Shown here: in pieces, positions 17,068 through 25,654 of the stretch
Numbering within the stretch: the first letter of the stretch is position 1
Layout: each line of letters starts with the position of its first letter
Source of the DNA: Oryzibacter oryziterrae
GTDB lineage: Bacteria; Pseudomonadota; Alphaproteobacteria; Rhizobiales; Pleomorphomonadaceae
NCBI RefSeq assembly: GCF_021864535.1
Contig: NZ_JAKJIC010000002.1
Coordinates: 1-64,000 of the forward strand
Direction: 5' to 3'
Length of the DNA stretch: 64,000 nt
Translations under genes and position numbers: made by a program
The notes under the pieces: generated by a model
Told to the model about the DNA's origin: nothing
What the model saw: the letters and a program-made list of their open reading frames with translations, nothing else
Database searches by the model: none

Positions 17068-17226
17068 TGTTCCTCCTCTGGACCTCGCGTCGGTTTTTTC
17101 GATGCCTTTCAGATATAAATAGATGGCATGAATCGGTTCATAAAAAAAGTACTGCCATTTGTTTCTAGAAGTCACATTGTTCGGGTATAGCTGCTCGCTC
17201 AGATCGGAAAGCGTGGTTCGTTCACC

Positions 17227-18243
17227 ATGGGAAATGTGTCGTTGCAAAACGCCGTCAAAATTGCCTCCTTCGTCGTCGTTGCCGGTGGCCTGTTGATTTC
17301 GCTTGAAATGGGCCTGTTGGCCGGCTTGCTCGCCGGCTTGCTGGTGCATGAGACCGCGCTTCTGGTGGCCCCCTGGTTCCGCAACCACACGGGCTGGACG
17401 CAGGAAATGGGCAAGGCGGTCGCCCTCATCGTGATTGTCGCGCTGATCTCGCTCGGCATCACCGCAGCCGTGGTGGCGGCGTCCTCGCTGTTTTCCAATG
17501 ACTCCGAAGGCCTGATTGCGCTCCTCAACAAGATGACGGCCGTCGTCGAGACCGGCCGCAGCTATCTGCCGAGCTGGGCTGCGGAGTATCTTCCGGGCAA
17601 TACCGAGGAGTTGCGCCATCAGGCCGCGCAGTTCCTGCAGGCCAATGCCTGGGCATTGCAGCGCTTCGGCCAGGATGTCGGCCGCATCCTCGTCTACATC
17701 CTGTTCGGCATCATCATCGGCGGCCTCGTGCTGTTCCGCAAGCCGCCGACCGAGCAGGCAGGCCCGCTCGCCGTTGAGATGAAGGAGCGCATGGCGCGTC
17801 TGACGCTGTCCTTCCGCCGCGTGGTCTTTGCGCAGATTCGCATTTCGGCGCTCAACACGGCGTTGACGGCCATCTTCCTCGGCGTGGCGCTGCCCTTCTT
17901 CGGGGTGCACCTGCCGCTGCTCAAGACCATGATTGCCGTGACCTTCGTGGTCGGTCTGCTGCCGGTCATCGGCAACATCATCTCCAATACCGTGATCGTC
18001 GTCGTCAGCCTCGGGATCTCGGCCGGGGCCGCCATTGCCGCTCTCGTCTTCCTGATCGCCATTCACAAGCTCGAATATTTCGTCAATGCCCGCATCATCG
18101 GCGGCCAGATCAACTCTCGCGCCTGGGAGATGCTGACGGTGATGCTGGTGATGGAGGCGACCTTCGGCATTCCGGGCCTGATCGCCGCGCCGATCTTCTA
18201 TGCCTACGTGAAGGAAGAGCTGAAGCAGCACGACCTGATCTGA
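17227..18243 (+). CDS. AI-2E family (PerM/TqsA-like) transporter
   Basis: A 338-residue integral membrane protein with about seven or eight hydrophobic helices. An N-terminal pair of helices comes first (ASFVVVAGGLLISLEMGLLAGLLAGLL), then a large polar segment at about 90-160. The C-terminal block (LPFFGVHLPLLKTMIAVTFVVGLLPVIGNIISN and YFVNARIIGGQI) is characteristic of the AI-2E exporter family. Members move autoinducer-2, small metabolites or ions; the substrate here is unknown. It is divergent from the GH1 gene across an AT-rich 160-bp spacer. Confidence 0.87.
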   Translation: MGNVSLQNAVKIASFVVVAGGLLISLEMGLLAGLLAGLLVHETALLVAPWFRNHTGWTQEMGKAVALIVIVALISLGITAAVVAASSLFSNDSEGLIALLNKMTAVVETGRSYLPSWAAEYLPGNTEELRHQAAQFLQANAWALQRFGQDVGRILVYILFGIIIGGLVLFRKPPTEQAGPLAVEMKERMARLTLSFRRVVFAQIRISALNTALTAIFLGVALPFFGVHLPLLKTMIAVTFVVGLLPVIGNIISNTVIVVVSLGISAGAAIAALVFLIAIHKLEYFVNARIIGGQINSRAWEMLTVMLVMEATFGIPGLIAAPIFYAYVKEELKQHDLI

Positions 18244-18279
18244 GCTGGAACAGTCAGGCGCTTGTCACCTTCGCCGACC

Positions 18280-18303
18280 CGATATACCCTCAGGTATATA
18301 ACG
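18280..18303. promoter_or_regulatory. ModE-like operator upstream of modA
   Basis: The palindrome CG-ATATACC-CTCA-GGTATAT-AACG has perfect 7-bp arms and matches the layout of ModE boxes (CG-TATATA-spacer-TATATAACG). It lies 18 bases before the modA start codon, where ModE bound to molybdate would block transcription. No modE gene is in the window, so the regulator would act from elsewhere. Confidence 0.65.
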
Positions 18304-18321
18304 GTGAAGCGGAGCTCTAAC

Positions 18322-19089
18322 ATGTCGAAATTTGCAACACTTCTGGCCACTGTCGCCTTCGGTCTCTCCCTGTCGGCCGCCTCGGCCGCCGATCAGGTCA
18401 AGATTTTTGCCGGCGCCTCGATCGCGCCGTCGCTTCAGAAGGCCGCCGATCTCTACAAGGCGTCCGGCAAGGATGTGGAATTTGCCATCACGCCAGGTGC
18501 CTCCGGCCAGTTGGCCAAGCAGATCGAGGCGGGGGCTCCTGCGGACATCTTCGTCTCGGCCGACGTCAAATGGGAAAAATACACCGAGGAAAAGGGCCTG
18601 GTGAAGCCGGAGACGGCCTATGATCTCGCCGGCAACGATCTGGTGCTGGTGGCCGGCAAGGACGCCGACGTCGCGGTCGATCTCTCGGCCAAGGACAGCC
18701 TGCCCAAGGTGCTCGGCGACGAGCGCATCGCCGTTGGTGAAGCCAAGTCGGTGCCGGCCGGTGCCTATGCCGAGGAAGCGCTGAAGAAGCTCGGTCTCTA
18801 TGACGCGGTCTCCCCGCATTTCGCGCCGGCGGAAAACGTCCGCGTCGCCCTGCAGATGGTCGCCCGCGGCGAAGCCAAGCTCGGCATCGTCTACGCCACA
18901 GACGCCAAGGCCGAGCCGGGCGTGAAGGTGATCGCGACCTTTGCCGCCGACACCCACAAGCCGATCGTCTATCCGCTGGTGGTGACCAAGGACGGGAGTG
19001 CGGCCGCTGCCGACTTTGCGACCTGGTTGAAAACCGAGAAGCCGCAGGCCATTCTGGCCGAAGCCGGCTTTGCCAAGACGGTCAAGTGA
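18322..19089 (+). CDS. modA: Molybdate-binding periplasmic protein
   Basis: A 255-residue ABC-importer binding protein. A signal peptide (MSKFATLLATVAFGLSLSAASAA) precedes the typical ModA start VKIFAGASIAPSLQKAADLYKA, followed by FAITPGASGQLAKQIEAGAPADIFVSAD, which supplies the Ser and backbone oxyanion ligands. GEAKSVPAGAYAEEALKKLGL and LGIVYATDAKAEPGV are also conserved. The start at 18322 is set by the signal peptide and the GGAG upstream. It captures molybdate (or tungstate) for ModBC and is the first gene of modABC. Confidence 0.95.
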   Translation: MSKFATLLATVAFGLSLSAASAADQVKIFAGASIAPSLQKAADLYKASGKDVEFAITPGASGQLAKQIEAGAPADIFVSADVKWEKYTEEKGLVKPETAYDLAGNDLVLVAGKDADVAVDLSAKDSLPKVLGDERIAVGEAKSVPAGAYAEEALKKLGLYDAVSPHFAPAENVRVALQMVARGEAKLGIVYATDAKAEPGVKVIATFAADTHKPIVYPLVVTKDGSAAAADFATWLKTEKPQAILAEAGFAKTVK

Positions 19090-19136
19090 CAACGGCCCTG
19101 CCGTGCTTTGTCTCCCGCCTGTGACGATCGAGGCCC

Positions 19137-19823
19137 ATGATCGACCTATCGCCTGACGCCTGGATTGCCATAGGCCTGTCCTTCAAGGTGGCCGCCGTCT
19201 CAACGCTCGTGTTGCTGCCGGTGGCCACTGCCCTCGCCCTGATGCTGGCCCGCGCCGATTTCCCCGGCAAGGCACTTGTGGATGGGCTGATTCATCTGCC
19301 CCTGGTGCTGCCGCCGGTGGTCACCGGCTATGCCCTGTTGCTGCTGTTCGGCCGAAAGGGGCTGATCGGCGCCTTTCTCGACCACTATTTCGGCATTGTC
19401 TTCGCTTTCCGCTGGACCGGCGCCGTACTGGCCGCCGCCGTGATGGCGCTGCCCATCGTGGTGCGCGCCATCCGCCTGTCGATCGAGGCTGTGGACCGCA
19501 AGCTGGAAGAGGCGGCCGGCACGCTGGGTGCCGGCCCCGTCGCCACCTTCTTCCTGGTGACCCTGCCCTTGGCGACGCCCGGCATTCTCGTTGGCGCCAC
19601 GCTTGGATTTGCCAAGTCGCTGGGCGAATTTGGCGCCACCATCACCTTCGTCTCGAACATCCCCGGGGAGACGCGCACCATCGCCTCGGCCATCTACACC
19701 GCCAGCCAGTCGCCGGATGGAGACCTTGAAGCGCTGACGCTGTCGGGCATTGCCGTGGCCATGGGCCTCGGCGCCCTGGTGCTGTCGGAAGTCATCGCCC
19801 GCCGCAGCCGGAGGGCGCTGTGA
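19137..19823 (+). CDS. modB: Molybdate ABC transporter permease
   Basis: A 228-residue inner-membrane permease with about five or six helices. The conserved HLPLVLPPVVTGYALLLLFGRKG-type stretch lies near residue 55, and the cytoplasmic coupling motif EEAAGTLGAGPVATFFLVTLPLA near residue 125 contacts ModC. The C-terminus ELVLSE-like helix is present (LGALVLSEVIARRSRR). It lies 47 bases after modA, and its stop overlaps the modC start. Confidence 0.95.
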   Translation: MIDLSPDAWIAIGLSFKVAAVSTLVLLPVATALALMLARADFPGKALVDGLIHLPLVLPPVVTGYALLLLFGRKGLIGAFLDHYFGIVFAFRWTGAVLAAAVMALPIVVRAIRLSIEAVDRKLEEAAGTLGAGPVATFFLVTLPLATPGILVGATLGFAKSLGEFGATITFVSNIPGETRTIASAIYTASQSPDGDLEALTLSGIAVAMGLGALVLSEVIARRSRRAL

Positions 19824-20899
19824 TGCTGGAAGTGGACGTCGCAAGCCGCCTCGGCAGTTTCGAGCTCAACGTCGCCTTTTCCGGCGGCGAGGGCGTGACC
19901 GCTCTGTTCGGGCCGTCGGGTTCGGGCAAGTCGTCCGTCATCAAGCTGATCGCCGGTCTTGCCGCACCGGATCGCGGCCACATCGCCCTCGATGACCGCC
20001 TGCTCTGTGATACCTCGGCCCGCGTCAACCTCAGGCCTCACCGTCGTCGCGTTGGCGTGGTGTTCCAGGAAAGCCGCCTGCTGCCGCATTTCAGCGTGCG
20101 CCACAATATGCATTTCGGCCGCTGGTTCTGCCCGCCGGCCGAGCGGCGCATTGAAGAAGGGCCGGTGGTCGAGACCCTGGGGATCGGCCATTTGATGGAG
20201 CGCCGGCCGGAAACCCTGTCCGGTGGCGAGAAGCAGCGCGTGGCCATCGCGCGCGCGCTCCTGTCGTCGCCTCGCCTCCTCTTGATGGATGAACCGCTGG
20301 CGGCGCTCGACTGGGAACGCCGCCGCGAGATCCTGCCGCTGATCGAGCGCCTGCGCGACGATTTTTCCATTCCCATCGTCTATGTCAGCCACGCGGTCGA
20401 GGAAGTGGCCCGCCTTGCCGCGCGCGTCGTGGTGCTCGACCGGGGCCGTGTGGTGCGCGAGGGTGCGCCGGCGGATGTGCTGCACGCCTCGGGCGCGGAC
20501 ACCGGCGACCGCTTCGGCATCGCCTCCGTTCTCGAAGGCCGCCTCGGCGCGCCGGACGTGGACTATGGGCTGACGCCCGTGGATCATCCGGCCGGGCGGC
20601 TCTGGCTCACCGGGGTCAACGGCCCCGCCGGACGCAGCGTTCGCGTCGTGGTGCGCGCCACCGATGTGTCGCTGGCCACCGAGCGGCCCAAGCACATCAC
20701 GATCCGCACCGCGCTCAAGGGCGAGATCGCCGCCGTCAACGGCACGGGCCCGCAACTGTCGCTGGACGTGAAGCTCGAGGGGGGCGCCATCCTGGTCGCC
20801 GCCGCGACCCGCCGCGCGGTGGACGAACTCGGCCTGCGGCCCGGCGTGCCGGTCTTCGCGCTGATCAAGTCCGTGGCCATTGACGAACGTCCGGTCTGA
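19823..20899 (+). CDS. modC: Molybdate ABC transporter ATP-binding protein
   Basis: A 358-residue ATPase. Walker A is GPSGSGKSS, the signature is LSGGEKQRVAIARALL, Walker B is LLLMDEPLAALD and the switch His is in YVSHAVEE. The C-terminal 70 residues form a molybdate-binding MOBE/TOBE domain (LKGEIAAVNGTGPQLSLDVKLEGG). The ATG at 19823 overlaps the modB stop (TGATG), indicating translational coupling, and GGAGGG lies 7 bases upstream; a GTG one codon earlier is the alternative. It powers molybdate uptake. Confidence 0.95.
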   Translation: MLEVDVASRLGSFELNVAFSGGEGVTALFGPSGSGKSSVIKLIAGLAAPDRGHIALDDRLLCDTSARVNLRPHRRRVGVVFQESRLLPHFSVRHNMHFGRWFCPPAERRIEEGPVVETLGIGHLMERRPETLSGGEKQRVAIARALLSSPRLLLMDEPLAALDWERRREILPLIERLRDDFSIPIVYVSHAVEEVARLAARVVVLDRGRVVREGAPADVLHASGADTGDRFGIASVLEGRLGAPDVDYGLTPVDHPAGRLWLTGVNGPAGRSVRVVVRATDVSLATERPKHITIRTALKGEIAAVNGTGPQLSLDVKLEGGAILVAAATRRAVDELGLRPGVPVFALIKSVAIDERPV

Positions 20900-21006
20900 G
20901 CGCAAGGACCGCCGAAGAAAGCGCACACGTTCCTGTGAGCCTTGAAACAAATCCTGTGTGGCCAACGAATAACGGGTAGAGTTCTCCCGTTGCACAGGAC
21001 TGGAAG

Positions 21007-21855
21007 ATGCTGCCCTGGACCGATCGCGCCAATCGATTTTCGCCCCTCAAGGCTCTGACTTTTCTGATCCTTTTCCTGCCGACCTTCTGGATCGGCTGGC
21101 GTCTTGCCTCAGGAGCCATCGGGCCTCGCCCCTATAACGCCGCGGTGCACGAGACTGGCGACTGGATGGTGCGCTTCCTGCTGGCCTCGCTCGCCGTGAC
21201 CCCCTTGCGGCGCATCACCGGCTGGAACAAGCTGATCCAGATCCGCCGCATGCTCGGCGTTGCGTCCTTTGCCTATGGCCTTGGCCATCTCATCCTCTAC
21301 ACCGTCGACATGAACGGCGACCTGGTGAAGGTCGGCAGCGAGATCGTGCTGCGCTTCTACCTGACCATCGGCTTTATCGCGTTGACGGGGCTCGCCCTGC
21401 TGGCCGCGACCTCCACCGACAGTGCCATCCGCCGGCTCGGCAAGCGCTGGAGCGTGCTGCATCGCCTCGTCTTTCCGATCACCGTGCTGGCCCTCCTGCA
21501 TTTCTTCCTGCAGTCCAAGATCGACGTCTTCCAGGCAACGCTGATGGCCGGTCTGTTCCTCTGGCTGGTCGGATGTCGTCTGGCCGCCCGTAGATGGGCG
21601 CTGACCCTGCCGGTGCTGCTCGGTCTGGCGATTGCCGCCTGCCTCGCAACCATGGGGCTGGAATGGCTCTGGTATCGCCTTGCCACCAACATCCCCGCGA
21701 GCCGCGTGTTCGCAGCCAACTTCAGCCTCGCCGCTGGCCTGCGTCCTGCCTGGTGGGTGGGCGCCACGGCGCTGGCGGGATTGGCACTCAGCAAGACCTT
21801 GCGCGAAAGCCTCAGGGCAATGACCGTAGGACGGCAGCAGGTGTCCAAGCCCTGA
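21007..21855 (+). CDS. MsrQ-like haem-binding membrane protein (ferric reductase-like)
   Basis: A 282-residue membrane protein with about six helices of the ferric-reductase-like transmembrane family. The features of MsrQ/YedZ are visible: GDWMVRFLLASLAVTPLRRITG, IQIRRMLGVASFAYGLGHLILY with a haem His, and LHRLVFPITVLALLHFFLQSK with two more. MsrQ passes electrons to the periplasmic molybdoenzyme MsrP, which repairs methionine sulfoxide. The msrP gene, normally adjacent, is absent from this window; instead modABC lies immediately upstream. A C-terminal extension beyond about residue 200 adds further hydrophobic segments. Confidence 0.8.
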   Translation: MLPWTDRANRFSPLKALTFLILFLPTFWIGWRLASGAIGPRPYNAAVHETGDWMVRFLLASLAVTPLRRITGWNKLIQIRRMLGVASFAYGLGHLILYTVDMNGDLVKVGSEIVLRFYLTIGFIALTGLALLAATSTDSAIRRLGKRWSVLHRLVFPITVLALLHFFLQSKIDVFQATLMAGLFLWLVGCRLAARRWALTLPVLLGLAIAACLATMGLEWLWYRLATNIPASRVFAANFSLAAGLRPAWWVGATALAGLALSKTLRESLRAMTVGRQQVSKP

Positions 21856-22026
21856 GGCTTTGGGGATCTCCGACTTTCTGCTCGGGGGCTGCGATCACGA
21901 AGGCTCTGGAAATCGCCGGCGCGGCATGCTGTACTTGCCGTTAGATACAAATCAGATTCATTGGGTCGGGCCGGCGCGTGGGGGAACAGGCGGGTCGGAA
22001 CTGGCCAATCATTCATTGGGGGGATC

Positions 22027-22875
22027 ATGCGCCAGTTTGCGGCGACGCTTGCCTTGGGCCTGGCGCTTGCGGCCTGTCAAAGCGGCGAGGGCGAAAGCGT
22101 TCAGCCGGAGGCCGTGACAACGCCGGCACCTGTGATTACCGGTGCTCTGGGCGCGATGCGCAAGGACGCGGTGACGCCTGACGCCGAACTCAGCGCCTTT
22201 CTCGCCGATCTCGCCGCCAAGGCCGGACGCAGCCGTCCGGACGGGGCAGCGGACAGCGACTATGCCGATGTGGCTTCCCTGTTCGCGCCGCGCCTCACCG
22301 TCTTCAATCGTGGTCTGGAACCCGACGAGCCCTGGCATCGGATGGCGCCTGACAAGCGGTCGCCGCTGGCCGTTGCCGAGTCATTCCTCGTCGAGCAAGG
22401 CGAGCTGCCGCCGGGCGCAAAGGTACCCGACTATCGGCCGGAGCTGATGCAGGTGCTGGTTCGTCACGCGAGCGCGCCGATGACCTATGGCCGCATGCCC
22501 GGCTTTCCCGGTGCGGTCTGCTCGGACGCTGAGCTGACTGTCGACTGGTCCGCAGCCAAGGCGTTTGCCGCCACCGACGACCTTGATACCGCCAGCCTGC
22601 GCCTTTTCCTCGACGCGCGGCAGCTTCGCGCCGAGCCGAAGGCCAAGGCGCCGGCCGTCGGTACGCTGCCGGCGATGACGCTGTTCCTGTCCAATTATGA
22701 TGGCGTGCAAGGCGCGCTGGACAAGGGCTGGCTGCAGGTGACGCTGTCCAATGGTGTCAAGGGCTGGGTGCAGGATCCCGACGAGGTCTTTCACGGGCTC
22801 AGCCAGCAGCATCTGTGCTTTGGTCGAGAGGGCGGTCATTACCGCGTCATAGGGTTTTATGCCTACGGCCTTTGA
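22027..22875 (+). CDS. SH3-like domain lipoprotein
   Basis: A 282-residue protein with a lipoprotein signal peptide (MRQFAATLALGLALAAC, lipobox Leu-Ala-Ala-Cys). The mature region has no motif I recognise until the C-terminus. There LFLSNYDGVQGALDKGWLQVTLSNGVKGWVQDP looks like a bacterial SH3 domain, a fold that often binds peptidoglycan. The start is set by the signal peptide and the GGGGGG stretch before the ATG. It is probably anchored in a membrane facing the periplasm; its exact role is unknown. Confidence 0.7.
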   Translation: MRQFAATLALGLALAACQSGEGESVQPEAVTTPAPVITGALGAMRKDAVTPDAELSAFLADLAAKAGRSRPDGAADSDYADVASLFAPRLTVFNRGLEPDEPWHRMAPDKRSPLAVAESFLVEQGELPPGAKVPDYRPELMQVLVRHASAPMTYGRMPGFPGAVCSDAELTVDWSAAKAFAATDDLDTASLRLFLDARQLRAEPKAKAPAVGTLPAMTLFLSNYDGVQGALDKGWLQVTLSNGVKGWVQDPDEVFHGLSQQHLCFGREGGHYRVIGFYAYGL

Positions 22876-22973
22876 ACGTCCGAGAGGCGGAAATGGGCTT
22901 ATGATCAGCCCGTAAGGGCCAGGAGAGTTTCTTGAGGCCGCGATTTGTGTGCGGGCTCATCCATCGGGGGGAA

Positions 22974-23315
22974 ATGATGTCGGTTTACAAGGCTTCCGCG
23001 GCGCTTTGCGTCGGTCTCGTTGCGTCGCTGCTCGGCATGGGCGGTGCACTGGCGCTTGATCGCCATGTGGTCATCGTCAACAACACATCCTATACCATCA
23101 ATGAATTCTACGCCTCCTCCGTCGGGCAGAAGTCCTGGCAGGAAGACATTCTGGGCAATGATACGCTTGCCCCCGGCGCCAAGGTGCGCATCAACATCGA
23201 TGACGGCACCGGCTATTGCAAATACGACCTGCGCGCCGTTTTCAACGACGGCACCGACGCGGTGAAGCAGGGCGTGAACATCTGCGAAGTGCGGACCTTC
23301 ACCTTCAACGAGTGA
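22974..23315 (+). CDS. Small exported protein of unknown function
   Basis: A protein of about 113 residues with a signal peptide (SVYKASAALCVGLVASLLGMGGALA). The mature part begins LDRHVVIVNNTSYTINEFYAS and contains LAPGAKVRINIDDGTGYCKYDLRAVF and a second Cys near the end (NICEVRTFTF), which could pair as a disulfide. The pattern resembles small beta-sandwich secreted proteins, but no family can be named. ATGs at 22974 and 22977 are both possible behind GGGGGGAA. It is convergent with adenine deaminase. Confidence 0.75.
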   Translation: MMSVYKASAALCVGLVASLLGMGGALALDRHVVIVNNTSYTINEFYASSVGQKSWQEDILGNDTLAPGAKVRINIDDGTGYCKYDLRAVFNDGTDAVKQGVNICEVRTFTFNE

Positions 23316-23343
23316 GGCGGTCCGCCCGCCTTTGAAGACAGCC

Positions 23344-25071
23344 TCAGACGTCGATCAGCTCGAAGCGGTCGACGTCCACCAGCCCCTTGTCGGTGATCTT
23401 GAGATGCGGGATCACCGGCAGCGGCAGGAAGGCCACCTGCAGGAATGGCTCGGCCAGCGTGACGCCGAGGGCTTCGCGCGCCGCACGGCGCAGCGGCAAC
23501 AGGTCGTCATGCACCTCGCCATGCGACTTGAGGCTCATGAGGCCGGCAATCGGCAAGGCGATCTCTGCCAGCACCCGCCCACCCTCGGTGACGACAAAGC
23601 CGCCCTCGATCTCGCCGAGGCGGTTGACGGCCAGTGCCATGTCGGCCTCGTTGGCGCCGACCACGGTGATGTTGTGGCTGTCATGGCCGACCGATGAGGC
23701 GATCGCGCCACGCTTCATGCCGAATCCCTTGACGAAAGCGCAGCCGATACCGGCTCCGGGGGCGGACTTGCCGTGCCGCTCGACCACGGCCACCTTCACC
23801 ACATCCTGATCGAGGTCGATGAACTTCTCGCCGTCGCGGAAGGGCAGGCTGAGGTCCACGCGCGCGGTGATGATCTTGCCGGGGATGATGCCGATCACCG
23901 GCGTCGACGGGCCTGCGGAGCGCACGCGGAAATCTTCGGCGGTAACCCGGCGCGCCTTGACGCTGTTGCGACCAATCGGGGCGATCTTCGGCCGGGCCGC
24001 GAACAGGGTAGGCTCGACGAGACGGCCTGCCGCCACGGTGGCGCCGACGCGGCAGGTCTCAAAGTCATCGAGGAGGACCAGATCGGCGCGATAGCCCGGG
24101 GCCACAAGGCCGCGATCATAAAGGCGGAAGGCGCGCGCCGCCGACCATGAGGCGATGCGATAGGCCACGAAGGGCGGCACGCCCGCGGCAATGGCGGTGC
24201 GGACGAGGAAGTCGAGATGGCCTTCTTCCGCGATCTCGAGCGGATTGCGGTCATCGGTGCAGAAGGCAAGGAAGGGCGAGGTGCGCTCGGAGATGATCGG
24301 CATCAGCGCATGCAGATCCTTGCAGACCGAGCCCTCGCGGATCAGCACCGTCATGCCCTTGGAGAGCTTTTCCATAGCCTCATCGGCGCGGGTGCACTCA
24401 TGATCGGTGCGAATGCCGGCGGCGAGATAGCCGTTGAGATCCTTGCCGCGCAGCAGCGGGGCGTGCCCGTCGATATGCCCGCCCTGGAAGTCGATCAGCT
24501 TGTCGAGGCAGATCGGGTCCTTGTAGAGCACGCCGGGGAAGTTCATGAACTCGGCAAGGCCGATGACCTTGGAATGCCCGACATAGGGCGCCAGATCGGC
24601 GGCGCGCAGCGTGGCGCCGGAGGTTTCCAGATGTTCGGTGGCCGGCACGCAGCTTGACAGCTGCACGCGCAGGTCCATCACCGTGGTCTCGGCCGAGCGC
24701 AGGAAATAGTCGAAGGCTTCGGCGCCCAGCACGTTGGCCATCTCATGCGGATCGCAGACCGCCGTGGTGACACCATGCGGCAGCACGCAGGCATCGAACT
24801 CCTGCGGGGCGATCAGCGACGATTCCACATGCAGATGCGTATCGACAAAGCCCGGCACGATCACCTTGCCGCGCGCGTCCACTTCCCGCTTGCCGCGATA
24901 GTCGCCGAAGGTGCCGACGATGCGGTCGCCGCTGATGGCCACGTCGGAGGCGACAAGCTCGCCGGTGACGAGATCAAGGAAGCGGCCGCCCTTCAGCACG
25001 AGATCGGCGTCGGCAACGCCGCGGCCCTGGTCGATCATGGCGGAAAGGCTGTCGTGGGTCAGTCGGGTCAT
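23344..25071 (-). CDS. ade: Adenine deaminase
   Basis: A 575-residue amidohydrolase of the Ade family, which converts adenine to hypoxanthine and ammonia in purine salvage. Diagnostic stretches are [20 protein letters not shown] with the metal-binding His-x-His, [36 protein letters not shown] and the C-terminal [15 protein letters not shown]. The start at 25071 ([14 protein letters not shown]) fits the family better than the frame extension to 25125. Truncated haemoglobin and putA precede it on the same strand with spacers of about 80-100 bases, so a shared transcript is possible. Confidence 0.95.
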   Translation of the reverse strand: MTRLTHDSLSAMIDQGRGVADADLVLKGGRFLDLVTGELVASDVAISGDRIVGTFGDYRGKREVDARGKVIVPGFVDTHLHVESSLIAPQEFDACVLPHGVTTAVCDPHEMANVLGAEAFDYFLRSAETTVMDLRVQLSSCVPATEHLETSGATLRAADLAPYVGHSKVIGLAEFMNFPGVLYKDPICLDKLIDFQGGHIDGHAPLLRGKDLNGYLAAGIRTDHECTRADEAMEKLSKGMTVLIREGSVCKDLHALMPIISERTSPFLAFCTDDRNPLEIAEEGHLDFLVRTAIAAGVPPFVAYRIASWSAARAFRLYDRGLVAPGYRADLVLLDDFETCRVGATVAAGRLVEPTLFAARPKIAPIGRNSVKARRVTAEDFRVRSAGPSTPVIGIIPGKIITARVDLSLPFRDGEKFIDLDQDVVKVAVVERHGKSAPGAGIGCAFVKGFGMKRGAIASSVGHDSHNITVVGANEADMALAVNRLGEIEGGFVVTEGGRVLAEIALPIAGLMSLKSHGEVHDDLLPLRRAAREALGVTLAEPFLQVAFLPLPVIPHLKITDKGLVDVDRFELIDV

Positions 25072-25171
25072 GGGCAACCTGTGGCAGTTGGAAGCGCGGC
25101 GAAAGCCAAGCAATCGCCGTTCCAACTACTGACACGGCGGCGCGGCGCTGGAAAGGCTTTGCAGGAGGCGC

Positions 25172-25573
25172 TTATTGCTTGTTCTGCATGTGGAAGGCGA
25201 GCTGCTGGATCGGTTCGAACACGATGTCGCGCAGTTGCTGGCTCTCCACCGTTTCGTTGAGCGCCCGGCGGAAGCACAACAGCCAGCCGTCGCGCTCGCG
25301 CGGACCGATCGGCGCCGGCAGGTGACGACGGCGCAGCATGGGGTGGCCATACTTGTCCTGGTAGAGCTGCGGCCCGCCGGTCCAGCCGGTCAGATATTCG
25401 TAGAGCTTTTCCTCGGCTCCGGCGAGGCTCGGCCCGTGGATGGCGCGGCATTCGCGCGCCTCGGGCAGGCTGTCCATCAGCTCATAGAAGCGGCGCACCA
25501 GGGCCCGGATGGTTGGCTCGCCACCAAGCGCCTCGTAAAGGGTGATGGTTCGGAGGCTGTCGTCGTCGGTCAT
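25172..25573 (-). CDS. Group II truncated haemoglobin
   Basis: A 133-residue globin. Group II markers are present: TLYEALGGEPTIRALVRRFYELMD with the B10 tyrosine, the YLTGWTGGPQLYQDKYGHPMLRRRH block ending in the proximal His, and ERDGWLLCFRRAL with the G8 tryptophan. Such proteins bind oxygen or NO and are linked to stress or redox handling. It sits between putA and ade on the same strand. Confidence 0.93.
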   Translation of the reverse strand: MTDDDSLRTITLYEALGGEPTIRALVRRFYELMDSLPEARECRAIHGPSLAGAEEKLYEYLTGWTGGPQLYQDKYGHPMLRRRHLPAPIGPRERDGWLLCFRRALNETVESQQLRDIVFEPIQQLAFHMQNKQ

Positions 25574-25654
25574 GCTTGTGCCTGAGGCTGTTCTGTCCCG
25601 CCTTGCTTACAGGAAGGCGGGACAGGGCTCATCAGGAAAAATGGCGGCGCCTGC

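Noticed and set aside
17068-18231. Upstream extension of the GH1 frame giving a protein of 840 residues
   Set aside because: The added part is antisense to the AI-2E transporter gene, and the GH1 start at 17067 has a strong ribosome site.
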